The position numbers were made by a program, and so were the translations under genes. This document shows, piece by piece, positions 28,292 through 38,936 of a stretch of 64,000 nucleotides of DNA; position 1 is the first letter of the stretch, and each line of letters opens with the position of its first letter. The notes below the pieces were generated by a model. The model was not told the origin of the DNA. It was given only the letters and a program-made list of their open reading frames with translations, and ran no database searches. Source of the stretch: Agrobacterium rubi TR3 = NBRC 13261 (GTDB lineage: Bacteria > Pseudomonadota > Alphaproteobacteria > Rhizobiales > Rhizobiaceae); contig NZ_BBJU01000003.1 of assembly GCF_000739935.1 (NCBI RefSeq), positions 294,680 through 358,679 of the forward strand, given 5' to 3'.

Positions 28292-31200
28292 TCAGAAATA
28301 GCTTTGCAAAGGCCGCACGTCGAGGCTGCCGGCCTTGAGCGCCTTTATGGCAAGCGCTGCGGATTCGGCGCCGGACATCGTCGTGTAGTAGGGCACCTTC
28401 TGCATCAGCGTTGCGCGGCGCAGCGATTTCGAGTCCGAGATCGCCTTGTTGCTGTCCGTCGTGTTGATGACCAGCTGGACCTGACGATTGCGGATGGCGT
28501 CTTCGATGTGCGGACGCCCTTCCTGAACCTTGTTGATCTTTTCGGCATTGATGCCCTGTTCAGCGAGGAAGCGCTGTGTGCCGCCGGTTGCCAGAACCTT
28601 GAAACCGATCTCCACCAGATGGCGGATGGCGGGCAGGACGCGTTCCTTGTCTTCGTCGCGAACCGAAACGAACACCGCACCCGAGCGGGGCAGGTCGACG
28701 CTTGCACCGAGCTGCGCCTTGGCGAAGGCGAGGGCGAAATCCGTGTCGAGACCGATGACTTCGCCGGTGGAGCGCATTTCCGGTCCCAGCAGAATATCGA
28801 CGCCGGGGAAGCGGGCAAACGGGAAGACGGCTTCCTTGACTGCGATGTGCTTGAGGTTGCGCGGATCGGGCTTTTCGCCATAGGCCGCAATTGCTGCATC
28901 CAGCTTTTCGCCGGTCATGATGCGGGCGGCGATCTTGGCGATCGGCGCGCCGATGGTCTTGGCGACGAACGGCACGGTCCGCGAGGCGCGCGGGTTGACT
29001 TCCAGAACGTAAATCGTGCCGTCCTTGATGGCATATTGCACGTTCATCAGGCCGCCGACGTTCAACGCCTTGGCCATGGCCGTCGTCTGACGCTCCAGCT
29101 CGTTCAGCGTCTCTTCGGACAGCGAACGCGATGGCAGCGAGCATGCGCTGTCGCCGGAGTGAATACCGGCTTCTTCGATGTGCTCCATGATGCCGGAAAC
29201 GAAGACATTTTCGCCATCGCACAATGCATCCACGTCCACTTCGACGGCGTTGGTCAGGTAGCTATCAAACAGCAGTGGGTTCTTGCCCAGCAGCGTGTTG
29301 ATCTGGCCGGTCTTGTCGTTGGGGTAACGTTGCTTGATGTCCTCGGGCACCAGGCCCGGAACGGTGTCCAGCAGGTATGTCTGGAGCTGTCCCTCGGAAT
29401 GGATGATCTGCATGGCGCGGCCACCCAGAACGTAGGATGGGCGCACGACCAGCGGGAAGCCGATTTCGGAGGCGACGAGGCGCGCCTGCTCGACGGAATA
29501 GGCGATGCCGTTGTTCGGTTGGTTCAGGTCCAGCTTCATCAGCAGTTTCTGGAAACGGTCGCGGTCTTCGGCAAGGTCGATCATATCAGGCGCAGTGCCG
29601 AGGATCGGAATGCCGTTCTTTTCAAGCGCTTCGGCCAGCTTCAATGGTGTCTGACCGCCGAACTGCACGATGACGCCGACCAGTTCGCCTTTTTCCTGCT
29701 CGGCCCGCATGATCTCGATCACGTCTTCAGCCGTCAGCGGCTCGAAATACAGGCGGTCGGAGGTGTCGTAGTCGGTGGAGACGGTTTCCGGGTTGCAGTT
29801 GATCATGATGGCTTCAAAGCCCGCGTCCTTCAATGCGAAGGCGGCGTGGCAGCAGCAATAATCAAACTCGATGCCCTGGCCGATACGGTTCGGACCACCA
29901 CCGAGAATGACGACCTTCTTGCGGTCGGAAACTTGCGCCTCGGAGCGCAGCTGACCAACGAAAGGCGTCTCGTAGGTGGAGTACATATAGGCGGTTGGCG
30001 AGGCAAATTCGGCAGCGCAGGTGTCGATGCGCTTGAAGACCGGGCGAACATTGAGGCTGTTGCGCAGTTCCGCCACTTCTTTCGGGCGCTTCTTGGTCAG
30101 GCTGGCGAGGCGGGCATCGGAGAAGCCCATGGCCTTGAGCGAACGCAGGTTTTCAGCGTCCTGTGGCAGGCCATGTTCGCGCACGCGGGCTTCCATGTCC
30201 ACGATGGCCTTGAACTGGGCGATGAACCATGGGTCGATCTTGCTGTTTTCATGCACTTCGGCTTCGGACATGCCCATGCGCAGCGCCTGCGCGACCATGC
30301 GCAGACGGTCCGGCGTCGGCGTGCCGATAGCGGCGCGGATGGCGTTCTTCGAGCCTTCGCCTTCTTCGTAGCCGGGGATTTCGATCTCATCGAGACCGGT
30401 GAGGCCGGTTTCGAGGCCACGCAGGGCCTTCTGAAGCGACTCCGCGAAGGTACGGCCAATGGCCATGACTTCACCGACCGACTTCATGGCTGTGGTGAGG
30501 ATCGGCGATGCACCTGGGAATTTCTCGAAGGCGAAACGCGGGATCTTGGTGACGACGTAGTCGATGGATGGCTCGAACGACGCAGGCGTTGCACCGCCGG
30601 TGATGTCGTTGTCCAGTTCGTCCAGCGTGTAGCCGACAGCGAGTTTGGCCGCGACCTTGGCAATCGGGAAGCCGGTGGCCTTGGAGGCGAGCGCAGACGA
30701 GCGCGACACGCGCGGGTTCATTTCGATGACGACCAGACGGCCGTCTTTCGGGTTGACGGCGAACTGTACGTTCGAGCCGCCAGTTTCGACGCCGATTTCG
30801 CGAAGGACGGCGATCGATGCATTGCGCATCATCTGGTATTCTTTGTCCGTCAGCGTCAGGGCAGGGGCGACCGTGATCGAATCGCCTGTGTGTACGCCCA
30901 TCGGGTCGATGTTTTCGATGGAGCAGATGATGATGCAGTTGTCCGCCTTGTCGCGGACCACTTCCATCTCATATTCCTTCCAGCCGAGAACCGATTCTTC
31001 GATCAGCACTTCGGTGGTCGGCGATGCATCGAGACCGCCGCCAATGATTTCGAAGAATTCCGAGCGGTTATAGGCAATGCCGCCGCCGGTGCCGCCCATG
31101 GTGAAGGACGGGCGGATGATGGCTGGCAGGCCGACGACATCGATGGCCTGCGCGGCAATGGCCATGGCGTGGCTGATATAGCGCTGCTTGCGGTCCGTCT

Positions 31201-31777
31201 CGCCAAGGTTCCACTGGTTTTCGAGGTTGTCGAGCGCCTTGTCGAGCTCGGCGCCTGAAAGCTTTGCCTTCAGGTCGGCGCGGGCTGCTTCATGCGTCTT
31301 GCGGTCTGCGTCCTTAATGTCGGTGGCGTTGGCCAGCATCGACTTAGGCGTTTCCAGACCAATGCGCTTCATGGCTTCGCGGAACAGGGCGCGGTCTTCG
31401 GCCATATCGATGGCTTCGGGCTTTGCGCCGATCATCTCGACATTGTAGCGGTCGAGAACGCCCATGCGCTTCAGCGAAAGCGCCGTGTTCAGCGCCGTCT
31501 GGCCACCCATGGTGGGCAGCAGCGCGTCGGGACGTTCCTTGGCGATGATCTTGGCCACGACTTCCGGCGTGATCGGCTCAACGTAAGTTGCGTCGGCCAG
31601 ACCGGGGTCTGTCATGATCGTGGCGGGGTTGGAGTTGACGAGGATGACGCGGTAGCCTTCCTCTTTCAGCGCCTTGCATGCCTGTGTGCCGGAATAATCG
31701 AACTCGCATGCCTGACCGATGACAATCGGACCCGCGCCGATGATAAGGATGGACTTGATATCTTCGCGCTTCGGCAT
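28292..31777 (-). CDS. carB: Carbamoyl-phosphate synthase large subunit
   Basis: 1161 residues. Two homologous ATP-grasp halves are visible: the first begins [21 protein letters not shown], the second [21 protein letters not shown] near residue 580, and an MGS-like allosteric domain closes the protein. It makes carbamoyl phosphate from bicarbonate, ATP and ammonia delivered by CarA, feeding arginine and pyrimidine synthesis. A frame extends 25 codons upstream through a terminator-like hairpin; the ATG at 31777 is the family start. carA lies about 9 kb away. An unbroken reading frame on the opposite strand is a composition artefact. Confidence 0.97.
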   Translation of the reverse strand: MPKREDIKSILIIGAGPIVIGQACEFDYSGTQACKALKEEGYRVILVNSNPATIMTDPGLADATYVEPITPEVVAKIIAKERPDALLPTMGGQTALNTALSLKRMGVLDRYNVEMIGAKPEAIDMAEDRALFREAMKRIGLETPKSMLANATDIKDADRKTHEAARADLKAKLSGAELDKALDNLENQWNLGETDRKQRYISHAMAIAAQAIDVVGLPAIIRPSFTMGGTGGGIAYNRSEFFEIIGGGLDASPTTEVLIEESVLGWKEYEMEVVRDKADNCIIICSIENIDPMGVHTGDSITVAPALTLTDKEYQMMRNASIAVLREIGVETGGSNVQFAVNPKDGRLVVIEMNPRVSRSSALASKATGFPIAKVAAKLAVGYTLDELDNDITGGATPASFEPSIDYVVTKIPRFAFEKFPGASPILTTAMKSVGEVMAIGRTFAESLQKALRGLETGLTGLDEIEIPGYEEGEGSKNAIRAAIGTPTPDRLRMVAQALRMGMSEAEVHENSKIDPWFIAQFKAIVDMEARVREHGLPQDAENLRSLKAMGFSDARLASLTKKRPKEVAELRNSLNVRPVFKRIDTCAAEFASPTAYMYSTYETPFVGQLRSEAQVSDRKKVVILGGGPNRIGQGIEFDYCCCHAAFALKDAGFEAIMINCNPETVSTDYDTSDRLYFEPLTAEDVIEIMRAEQEKGELVGVIVQFGGQTPLKLAEALEKNGIPILGTAPDMIDLAEDRDRFQKLLMKLDLNQPNNGIAYSVEQARLVASEIGFPLVVRPSYVLGGRAMQIIHSEGQLQTYLLDTVPGLVPEDIKQRYPNDKTGQINTLLGKNPLLFDSYLTNAVEVDVDALCDGENVFVSGIMEHIEEAGIHSGDSACSLPSRSLSEETLNELERQTTAMAKALNVGGLMNVQYAIKDGTIYVLEVNPRASRTVPFVAKTIGAPIAKIAARIMTGEKLDAAIAAYGEKPDPRNLKHIAVKEAVFPFARFPGVDILLGPEMRSTGEVIGLDTDFALAFAKAQLGASVDLPRSGAVFVSVRDEDKERVLPAIRHLVEIGFKVLATGGTQRFLAEQGINAEKINKVQEGRPHIEDAIRNRQVQLVINTTDSNKAISDSKSLRRATLMQKVPYYTTMSGAESAALAIKALKAGSLDVRPLQSYF

Positions 31778-31803
31778 GGCTCTCGTTCCGCTTTTTTGTT
31801 GCG

Positions 31804-31835
31804 CAAAAAACCGGCCACGGTGAAAGGTCACCGGT
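31804..31835 (-). promoter_or_regulatory. Terminator-like hairpin in the carB leader
   Basis: On the minus strand, ACCGGTGA...TCACCG...CCGGT forms a stem with alternative pairings, followed by seven Ts that end about 27 bases before the carB ATG. Such a structure in a leader can act as an attenuator. No leader peptide with Arg codons was recognised, so the signal is unknown. Confidence 0.4.
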
Positions 31836-32036
31836 CGGGCGCGCAATTTCAATCTTTTCAGGCTAGAAGCGGCTTATAGGCAAATGTTTTGGTGAACGGA
31901 ACCCCGAATCTTCTGTTTCCGACAGGAAAGTTGGCTCCTTATATATCTGTGTTGCAGGCTGATCCTTTCGTCTCGTAAAAACGTAGAGATATTTGAATGA
32001 ATTACGTTTGTTTCTAAAACGACAGAACAGGGCCTT

Positions 32037-32705
32037 ATGATCACCGTTCATTATCTCGAAAACTCCCGCGCGCACCGCATTTTATGGCTGCTCGAAGAAC
32101 TCGGCCTCGACTATGAGGTCAAGACCTATGCCCGCGGTCCAGACATGCGCGCGCCAAAGAGCCTCAAGGCGGTGCACCCGCTCGGCAAGTCGCCCGTGAT
32201 CGAAGATGGAGGCACGGTTTACGCCGAAAGCGGTGCGATCATCGAATATCTGATCGACACTTATGGGCAGGGCGCATTCCGACCGCAGCAGGGCACGGAC
32301 GCCTACAGGCGCTATGTCTATTGGCTGCATTATGCCGAGGGTTCTGCCATGCCGCTGCTTCTGCTCAAGCTTTTGTTTTCGCGTATTCCCGGTCAGGTGC
32401 CGTTCTTCCTGCGGCCTGTGGCTCAGCTGATTTCGAAGGGCGTGTTCAGCAAGCTCATCGATCCGCAGCTGGCTGACCACACGTCATACTGGGAAGCGGA
32501 GCTTACAAAGGACGGTCTTTTTGCCGGAAGCGAGCTGACCGGCGCAGACATTGCCATGAGTTTTCCGGTGGAAGCGGCGATGAGCCGGGCAGCCGGTGCG
32601 GCAGAGCGGCCAGCCATCCGGCGCTTCCTCGAAACCATCCGCGCACGGCCTGCTTATCAGCGCGCGCTGAAAAAGGGTGGGGCCTATGTGTTCTCGCAAA
32701 GTTGA
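32037..32705 (+). CDS. gst: Glutathione S-transferase
   Basis: 222 residues: an N-terminal thioredoxin-like domain with the glutathione-contact segment LGKSPVIEDGGTVYAESGAIIEYL and an all-helical C-terminal domain with the GADIAMSF capping box near residue 165. The usual N-terminal Ser or Tyr is replaced by a LENSRAHRILWLLEEL segment, a subgroup typical of bacterial beta/theta-like GSTs. It conjugates or reduces electrophiles with glutathione. It is divergent from carB, and the following gene starts 60 bases downstream. The substrate is unknown. Confidence 0.9.
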   Translation: MITVHYLENSRAHRILWLLEELGLDYEVKTYARGPDMRAPKSLKAVHPLGKSPVIEDGGTVYAESGAIIEYLIDTYGQGAFRPQQGTDAYRRYVYWLHYAEGSAMPLLLLKLLFSRIPGQVPFFLRPVAQLISKGVFSKLIDPQLADHTSYWEAELTKDGLFAGSELTGADIAMSFPVEAAMSRAAGAAERPAIRRFLETIRARPAYQRALKKGGAYVFSQS

Positions 32706-32764
32706 TGTGCGGGAACGGACTGCTCTCATTTGCGTTATAACGTCGCATTTAAGGGGAGACTGGC

Positions 32765-33658
32765 ATGCAGTGGCGCGGACGGCGACAATCAGACAATATT
32801 GAAGACAGACGTGGCATGTCATCGGGCAGCGGCGGTGGCGGCGGATTTCGCCTGCCGACCGGTGGCCGTGGCGGCGGGATTGGCATTGGCGGTCTCGTCG
32901 TCATTCTGCTGATAAGCTGGGCGCTGGGCATCAATCCGATGACGCTGCTGTCCGGTGGTGACGTTTCCACTGATAGCGCCAGCCAGCAAACCACCGGCAC
33001 GCGGCCTCAAGGCCAGTCCAGCGATGATACCACTGCCTTCGTGCGAACCGTGCTGGCAGAGACGGAAGACACTTGGGGCAAGATATTTGCAGCCTCGAAC
33101 GAAACCTATGAGAAACCGACTTTGGTTCTGTTTGCCGGTCAGGTGCGTTCCGGTTGCGGCACGGCGTCTGCGGCCAGCGGCCCCTTTTATTGCCCACAAG
33201 ACCGCAAGGTCTACCTGGACACGAACTTCTTCCGCGAACTTGACCAGCGTTTTGGCGCGTCGGGTGATTTCGCCCAAGCCTATGTGATTGCGCATGAGGT
33301 GGGCCACCATATCCAGAACCTCACCGGCGTGTTGCCGGAGTTCAACCGTCAGCGCCAGGGCATGAGCGAAACCGATGCCAACAAGATGTCGGTTCGCGTC
33401 GAGTTGCAGGCGGATTGTTACGCTGGCATCTGGGGCAAGTCTACGCAGCAGAAGGGCATCCTGGAAACGGGTGACCTGGAAGAGGCTCTGAATGCGGCAC
33501 ACCAGATCGGCGATGACACGCTTCAGAAGCAAACGCAGGGCTATGTCGTGCCTGATAGCTTCAACCATGGAACATCCGCCCAGCGCGCCCAATGGTTCCG
33601 CCGCGGCTTCGACAGCGGTCGCATCGAAGACTGCGATACGTTCTCTGCGGATATTTGA
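32765..33658 (+). CDS. Neutral zinc metallopeptidase (YpfJ family)
   Basis: 297 residues. A Gly-rich cytoplasmic N-terminus is followed by one membrane helix (about residues 38-58). The zinc motif is HEVGHH at residues 177-182, and a third ligand is expected in VELQADCYAGIW. DUF/PF04228 metalloproteases have this order. The conserved cysteines in SGCGTASAASGPFYCP suggest a disulfide outside the cytoplasm. AAGGGGA precedes the ATG at good distance. The biological substrate is unknown. A terminator follows within 25 bases. Confidence 0.88.
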   Translation: MQWRGRRQSDNIEDRRGMSSGSGGGGGFRLPTGGRGGGIGIGGLVVILLISWALGINPMTLLSGGDVSTDSASQQTTGTRPQGQSSDDTTAFVRTVLAETEDTWGKIFAASNETYEKPTLVLFAGQVRSGCGTASAASGPFYCPQDRKVYLDTNFFRELDQRFGASGDFAQAYVIAHEVGHHIQNLTGVLPEFNRQRQGMSETDANKMSVRVELQADCYAGIWGKSTQQKGILETGDLEEALNAAHQIGDDTLQKQTQGYVVPDSFNHGTSAQRAQWFRRGFDSGRIEDCDTFSADI

Positions 33659-33681
33659 TTGAACGGTCGAGACTTGGGAGA

Positions 33682-33703
33682 GGGGGCGGAAGCCCCCTTT
33701 TTT
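33682..33703 (+). terminator. Terminator of the zinc metallopeptidase gene
   Basis: GGGGGC/GCCCCC stem with a 4-base loop and six Ts, starting 24 bases after the stop. Confidence 0.85.
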
Positions 33704-33708
33704 GCGTG

Positions 33709-34191
33709 TCAGTGGATGATCAGCGCCGCCACGAACATGCCGAGTGCGAAGATCGTGTGTGCGATGAGGTTCAGGGCACGTACCTTGTTGGGGTTGGGTG
33801 TTTTGGACGCCGCCCAGCCGATGCCAAGACCCGGTTGCAGCAGAAACCACCCAGCGCCGACGGTAATGATGCCAACGATCCACGGCAGAAGAAACGTCGG
33901 TGCGGCAAACCACCCGGAAGGTACGATCACCGCAAGCAGAACGCCGTAGATGATGCCAACGGCGTAATGGGATATCCAGCCGAGCGCGACTTCGTGCTCG
34001 TAATGCGCTGCCCTCGCGATGTTGTCATGGAACACGGTGCCCTTCGGCAAATGCCAGAACCACCGTCCCACAGGTCCCCAGTTCGGGGCGGGCTGATGGA
34101 AGAACCTGTGCAGAATGATTGCCCAGATATCCATGAACATCGTGCCGCCAATGCCCATCGCGACGCCACGCCAGACGATTTCCCAAACCAT
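33709..34191 (-). CDS. DUF2938 membrane protein
   Basis: 160 residues with four hydrophobic helices. WRGVAMGIGGTMFMDIWAI, GPVGRWFWHLPKGTVFHD and HYAVGIIYGVLLAV match the DUF2938 family of small inner-membrane proteins of unknown function. Two upstream Mets are in frame, but GGAGGA lies six bases before the ATG at 34191. It converges on the metallopeptidase gene. Confidence 0.75.
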   Translation of the reverse strand: MVWEIVWRGVAMGIGGTMFMDIWAIILHRFFHQPAPNWGPVGRWFWHLPKGTVFHDNIARAAHYEHEVALGWISHYAVGIIYGVLLAVIVPSGWFAAPTFLLPWIVGIITVGAGWFLLQPGLGIGWAASKTPNPNKVRALNLIAHTIFALGMFVAALIIH

Positions 34192-34308
34192 GACGTCCTC
34201 CATCCGACTCACAAGTGTGTATCGGTAAGGTGTAGGCTTTTGGGCGGGTCTACAAGGTGGCTTTGGTGGTGGTTTCGGAGGGATGGAGGCGAGACACTTC
34301 CTCCCACC

Positions 34309-34413
34309 GTCATCCTAGGGCTTGTCCCTAGGATCTGCCGCCGTTCCACCGCATTCGACAGGGGAGTACACGGATGCGTGGTTAGATCCTCTGGTCAAGC
34401 CCGAGGATGACGG
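34309..34413. repeat. Dispersed palindromic repeat element
   Basis: About 105 bases bounded by CGTCATCCT and AGGATGACG, with inner inverted segments GGGCTTGTCCCTAGGATC and GATCCTCTGGTCAAGCCC. This design (outward arms reading GTCATCC...GGATGAC, inner GGGCTTG...CAAGCCC) is the common rhizobial intergenic repeat of the RIME type. It lies between the DUF2938 and chemoreceptor genes and has no coding role. Confidence 0.75.
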
Positions 34414-34474
34414 GGCGATTGGGGCGCTGCCGTCTCTTCATAGCTACGCGATAACCCATGCCGCCCGTCCTAAC

Positions 34475-34506
34475 AAAAAAGGCGTGACCGTTATTCCGGT
34501 CACGCC
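34475..34506 (-). terminator. Terminator of the chemoreceptor gene
   Basis: GGCGTGACCG/CGGTCACGCC stem (6-base loop) followed by six Ts on the minus strand, directly after the chemoreceptor stop. Confidence 0.85.
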
Positions 34507-34532
34507 TCTGGTCTTCTCATGTGGCCACCAGA

Positions 34533-36617
34533 TCAGGCAGCGCGGCTGTAGCTGTTACTGCTACGGCCATTCGCCAGCTTGAACTGCGCCAACAGGTCGT
34601 TCAGGGCGGCGGCTTCGGACGCTAGGCCGTGGCTTGCCGCGGTCTGCTCCTCGACCATGGCGGCATTCTGCTGGGTGCCCTGGTCGATGGTGTTGATCGC
34701 GGTGTTGATTTCCTGCAGGCCGGTGGACTGTTCGCGCGATGCAAGCACGATGGCATTGATGTGCTGGTTGATCTCCTGCACTTCCGCCACGATGGTTTCC
34801 AATGCCTTGCCAGCATTGCCGACCAGCGAAACGCCCGATTCCACCTGTGTTGTCGAGGCGCTGATGAGCGTCTTGATGTCCTTGGCGGCGTTTGCAGATC
34901 TTTGCGCCAGTTCGCGCACCTCCTGCGCCACGACAGCAAAGCCCTTGCCCGCTTCGCCGGCACGCGCCGCTTCCACACCGGCATTCAGGGCCAGTAAGTT
35001 GGTCTGGAAGGCGATTTCATCGATGACGCCGATGATCTTGGAGATGCCGGAGGAGGACTGCTCGATGCCCTCCATGGCCTTGACCGCATCGCCAACGACG
35101 ACGCCGGACTGTTCGGCATTGGCGCGGGCGCGGGCCACCAGACGGCCAACTTCTTCGGCGCGTTTTGCCGAATCCTTGACGGTCGTGGTGATTTCTTCCA
35201 GTGCCGCTGCCGTTTCTTCCACTGACGCCGCCTGCTGTTCCGTGCGCTTGGCAAGATCGTCGGCAGACTGGCGAATTTCGCTGGCACCGGCATCGATGGC
35301 GCGGGCGTTCTGGCCGACGGTGACAAGGGCAGCATTGAGCTTGCTGATCGAACCGTTGAAGTCTTCACGCAGGCGGTCGATATGGGCCACGAACGGTGTA
35401 TTGATGCGGTAATCCATATGGCCGTCGGACAGATGGGCAAGTCCTTCGGCCAGAGCATTGACGGCAAACTGAATGTCGGCCGCGTCTTTGGTGGCGGTCC
35501 GTTCGCGTTCGCTGCGCTCGTGCTCGGACAGATTGCGGGTCTGTTCGGCGTCGCCTTCCAGACGAAGACGCTCCTGCGCATTGGTGCGGAAGACGGCGAC
35601 CGCCGCTGCCATGGAGCCGATCTGGTCGGTGCGCTCCTGTCCGGGGATCGCCGCATTCAGATTGCCCGCGGCAAGCTCGTCCATGGCAGACGTCATCTGG
35701 GTCACAGGCTTGATGACCAGACTGTTGACGAGGAATGCCAGGAACGCAATCATGCCGGCAACAGCCAAGATGGTGGCGACGACGGCTGCGATGCGGAACT
35801 GCGAGATGGATGCGAAAGCCGTGTTGCTGTCGATGACAAGACCCACCGACCACTCGACGCCGGGCAGGCCGGGGACGGGAATGAAGCTGGTGATCTTGTC
35901 AGCGTCGCCGATTTGCGTCTGAGAGACGGCCTGCGAAATTTTCGGGGTCGCGACCGGGAAGAGGTCGGTCAGCGTCTTGTTGACCATCGCTTCGTCGGGA
36001 TGGATCAGGATTTTGCCGTCCTTGTTGACCAGAAACGCATAGCCTTCGTTACCGGCGTCGACAGAGCGGATCATGGAAACCAGTGTCGCCAGCAGGAAGT
36101 CGCTGGCGGCAACGCCAACCAGCTTGCCATCGCGTTTGACGGGCAGGGCGACGCTGACCACGAGCTTTCCGGTGCTGGCGTCCGTGTAGGGCTCGGTCAA
36201 CACCGTTGCATTGGCCTTAACGGCGGCCTGGTACCAAGGACGCTGGCGCGCGTCATAGCCGTCGCGCATCTTCTGGACCGGGAAATTGTTGTAAGCGCCT
36301 GCTTCATCGCCAAAATAGGCGGATTTGAATTCGCGCGACAGAATGTCGTTCTGCAACAGAAGTTCCAGCCGTTCTTGCGTGGTGGCCTTTGTCATCGCTG
36401 CGCCGACCATTTCGGTCATCATGACGCGGCCATTCAGCCAGTTGGCGATGCTCTGGGCCGACTGCTTTCCAGCCGCATTGATCTTGTCTTCGACGAAATG
36501 GTTGGCCGCGTCGCGCTGGAGGCCATCGATGTAAATCGAAAATCCTGCGAAGGCTGCAATCACGACGCAGGACGCTGCAACGACGATGCGCGTCATCAAA
36601 TTGGATTTTTTGGACAA
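34533..36617 (-). CDS. Methyl-accepting chemotaxis protein with Cache sensor
   Basis: 694 residues from a TTG with GAGG upstream. Order: membrane helix near residues 9-28, a periplasmic dCache sensor (about 30-280) with the RPWYQAAV and [17 protein letters not shown] motifs, a second membrane helix near 285-308, HAMP, a helical linker, and the cytoplasmic signalling domain with the tip [20 protein letters not shown]. Cache receptors of this shape usually bind amino acids or carboxylates. It is a single gene with its own terminator. An ATG seven codons later is an alternative start. No C-terminal CheR-tether pentapeptide is seen. Confidence 0.9.
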   Translation of the reverse strand: MSKKSNLMTRIVVAASCVVIAAFAGFSIYIDGLQRDAANHFVEDKINAAGKQSAQSIANWLNGRVMMTEMVGAAMTKATTQERLELLLQNDILSREFKSAYFGDEAGAYNNFPVQKMRDGYDARQRPWYQAAVKANATVLTEPYTDASTGKLVVSVALPVKRDGKLVGVAASDFLLATLVSMIRSVDAGNEGYAFLVNKDGKILIHPDEAMVNKTLTDLFPVATPKISQAVSQTQIGDADKITSFIPVPGLPGVEWSVGLVIDSNTAFASISQFRIAAVVATILAVAGMIAFLAFLVNSLVIKPVTQMTSAMDELAAGNLNAAIPGQERTDQIGSMAAAVAVFRTNAQERLRLEGDAEQTRNLSEHERSERERTATKDAADIQFAVNALAEGLAHLSDGHMDYRINTPFVAHIDRLREDFNGSISKLNAALVTVGQNARAIDAGASEIRQSADDLAKRTEQQAASVEETAAALEEITTTVKDSAKRAEEVGRLVARARANAEQSGVVVGDAVKAMEGIEQSSSGISKIIGVIDEIAFQTNLLALNAGVEAARAGEAGKGFAVVAQEVRELAQRSANAAKDIKTLISASTTQVESGVSLVGNAGKALETIVAEVQEINQHINAIVLASREQSTGLQEINTAINTIDQGTQQNAAMVEEQTAASHGLASEAAALNDLLAQFKLANGRSSNSYSRAA

Positions 36618-36936
36618 TTCGGGACCTCGAAAGGAGACCGGGAATACCGGGTTTTTGATGAAAACATGCCTATGGCCGTCGCGGCGTGCTTCATGCACCC
36701 AAATATTTCCTTATTGTGATGGAACCTTTATCGCGCAAGCGTAAACAAACTTTACGCCCCTTCACGGAGTGGGTGTCGGCATTATTGTAAGCTATTGCTT
36801 TGTCAGTATAATTATATTTATGTGACACGATTTTGCGCGCCCGTCGCATGCTTGCGCAGTGGCTGTAAATGACATAACCAGACCCTGCGCCGCCCGCTTT
36901 ATGTTAGCGAAGCGGCTTTTTGTTTGAGGTGATGTC
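36618..36936. other. Gene-free divergent region between chemoreceptor and MATE genes
   Basis: 319 bases. It contains an inverted repeat GCGTAAA, five bases, TTTACGC at 36739-36757 and an AT-rich stretch near 36790-36825. Both promoters must lie here. No gene was found. Confidence 0.45.
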
Positions 36937-38334
36937 ATGTCTTCGTCGGTTGCAGTCGAGAAAAGCCCTGTTGGTGTCCATTCCTGGGGCGCGCATTTGC
37001 GTGCGACACTGGCGCTGGGCATTCCGCTGATTGGCGCGCAGCTGGCACAGCTCGGCATTCACACCACGGATATGATCATCGTCGGCCAACTGGGTGCCGA
37101 AAAGCTGGCGGCCATGGTGCTGGCCGGGCAGTTCTACTTCGTCGTTTTCATTTTCGGCTCCGGCTTTTCCGTGGCCGTGGTGCCGATGGTCGCCAATGCT
37201 TACGGGCAGGGCGACGCCACCTCTGCGCGGCGTGCGTTGCGCATGGGCATGTGGGTGGCTACCGTCTACTGGCTGCTGACCGTGCCGCTTTTCCTGCACG
37301 CCGAGAAAATCCTTTTAGCGCTTGGCCAGAACCCGGCGGTCTCCGCACAGACCGGTGAGTATCTCGCCATCGCGCAATTCGGCCTTCTCCCGGCACTTCT
37401 GTTTTACGTCATGCGCGGGCTCGTCAGCGCCATCGGTCGTGCAGGCATCATTCTTTACGTCACCATTGCCATGCTGGTGATCAACGGCTTTCTGGCCTAC
37501 GCGTTGGTTCTCGGCCATTTCGGTTCGCCTGCCTTCGGCATGCTGGGCGCAGCCGCGGCCGCCGTCATCGTCAACACGTTCAGCCTGCTGTTCATCATCG
37601 TCTATATTCAGACGCGTGACGAAACCCGGCGCTATGAGCTGTTCGTGCGTTTCTGGAGACCGGATTTTCACGCGCTTTGGGAGGTCATTCGCCTCGGGCT
37701 TCCCATCAGCGTCACCATTCTGGCCGAAGTCACACTGTTTTCCGCCGCATCCATTCTCATGGGGCAGATCGGCACGCTGGAGCTGGCAGCACACGGCATA
37801 GCATTGCAGCTGGCTTCCATCGCCTTCATGATCCCGCTCGGCCTTTCGCAGGCCGCAACGGTGCGCGTCGGTGTTGCGCATGGGCAGAATGATTATCCCA
37901 ACCTCATGCGCGCGGCCATTACCGTTTATGGCGTCGCCTGCGTCATCGCGGCATCCGGCGGTCTGTTCTTTGCGCTCGCGCCGCAATATCTGGCCAGCTG
38001 GTTCCTCGACCCCAGCCTGCCAGGCGCGTCAGAGGTACTTGCCTATGCCAGTACGCTGGTCATCATTGCCGGTGTGTTTCAGTTGGTGGATGGCATGCAG
38101 GCGGTTGCGGCCGGTCTGCTGCGCGGCTTGAAGGACGCGCGCGTACCGATGATCCTGGCGCTCATCTCCTACTGGCCCATCGGATTGGCGCTCGCTTGGA
38201 TCGCCGCTTTTCCCCTCGGTTTCGGGGGGCCGGGTGTCTGGTTCGGTTTCGTGTTCGGCCTATCGACCGCGGCGATCCTTCTCACCACACGCTTTTACCT
38301 GATGGTGAAACGTGAGATGCAGGCACGGGCTTAA
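36937..38334 (+). CDS. norM: MATE-family multidrug efflux protein (NorM type)
   Basis: 465 residues, twelve hydrophobic helices in two homologous six-helix halves. PLIGAQLAQLGIHTTDMIIVGQLGAE begins the first MATE repeat and LGLPISVTILAEVTLFSAASILMGQ the second, each with the family acidic or polar residues in helix 1 and 7. It exports drugs or metabolites using Na+ or H+. GAGG precedes the ATG at good spacing. A single gene; no regulator is adjacent. Confidence 0.88.
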   Translation: MSSSVAVEKSPVGVHSWGAHLRATLALGIPLIGAQLAQLGIHTTDMIIVGQLGAEKLAAMVLAGQFYFVVFIFGSGFSVAVVPMVANAYGQGDATSARRALRMGMWVATVYWLLTVPLFLHAEKILLALGQNPAVSAQTGEYLAIAQFGLLPALLFYVMRGLVSAIGRAGIILYVTIAMLVINGFLAYALVLGHFGSPAFGMLGAAAAAVIVNTFSLLFIIVYIQTRDETRRYELFVRFWRPDFHALWEVIRLGLPISVTILAEVTLFSAASILMGQIGTLELAAHGIALQLASIAFMIPLGLSQAATVRVGVAHGQNDYPNLMRAAITVYGVACVIAASGGLFFALAPQYLASWFLDPSLPGASEVLAYASTLVIIAGVFQLVDGMQAVAAGLLRGLKDARVPMILALISYWPIGLALAWIAAFPLGFGGPGVWFGFVFGLSTAAILLTTRFYLMVKREMQARA

Positions 38335-38337
38335 TCT

Positions 38338-38733
38338 CTACGGAGCCGATGCAGCGTAGGGCTTGTAGGACTTCTCCTCCATGAGCGTACAGCCGAGACG
38401 CACGTTGATCTGGCGTTTGAGGTCAGCGCGACGATCGTTGGTAATGTAGACCGAGCGGGCAAGCGCGATGAACGCCTCATCGAAGCGGCGCGCGTCCTCA
38501 CATTCACGCAGCGCGTTCTCCACATCCCAAAGGCTGGTGTTGACGGCGCGCAGGTCGTCAACGATCGCGTCAAGGCCGTTCTGCTCGATCAAAGAGCCGA
38601 GCTTGTCCTGCAGCAGGGAAAGTTCAAGCGCGACATTCTGCCGTTTGATGTCATCGTTGATTTTCTGCGCCTTGATTTCGAGGATCGTGATCTTGTCGAT
38701 CATTTCCCCAAATGAAACAGGAATTTCAATCAT
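38338..38733 (-). CDS. DUF6165 family protein
   Basis: 131 residues, mostly helical and charged. The start IEIPVSFGEMIDKITILEIKA and the end VYITNDRRADLKRQINVRLG are those of the DUF6165 family, often encoded near glycosyltransferases. AGGAG stands seven bases before the ATG at 38733. Its stop lies three bases from the convergent MATE stop. The function is unknown; a heptosyltransferase-like gene lies 0.6 kb away. Confidence 0.7.
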   Translation of the reverse strand: MIEIPVSFGEMIDKITILEIKAQKINDDIKRQNVALELSLLQDKLGSLIEQNGLDAIVDDLRAVNTSLWDVENALRECEDARRFDEAFIALARSVYITNDRRADLKRQINVRLGCTLMEEKSYKPYAASAP

Positions 38734-38936
38734 ATAGGCTCCTGAATTTTGTGACAAAAAATTGCTAAGATTAAACATACAACTTTAGGAAGTTATTATT
38801 TTCACGATACTATCTCAGATATGTTATCTGAATCAACCTTGACGATTAAATTATAATAATACAACTTTTTATGGCCGGTGTGTCAATTCAAACTCTCCGG
38901 CGAATTTCAATCGTTAAAGCGAAAAGGAATTTTGAA

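Noticed and set aside
27791..31258. Open frame of 1155 codons on the plus strand
   Set aside because: It lies entirely opposite carB and neighbours. The protein is His/Asp/Arg-rich without any fold, which is the usual result of GC-rich codon bias on the antisense strand.
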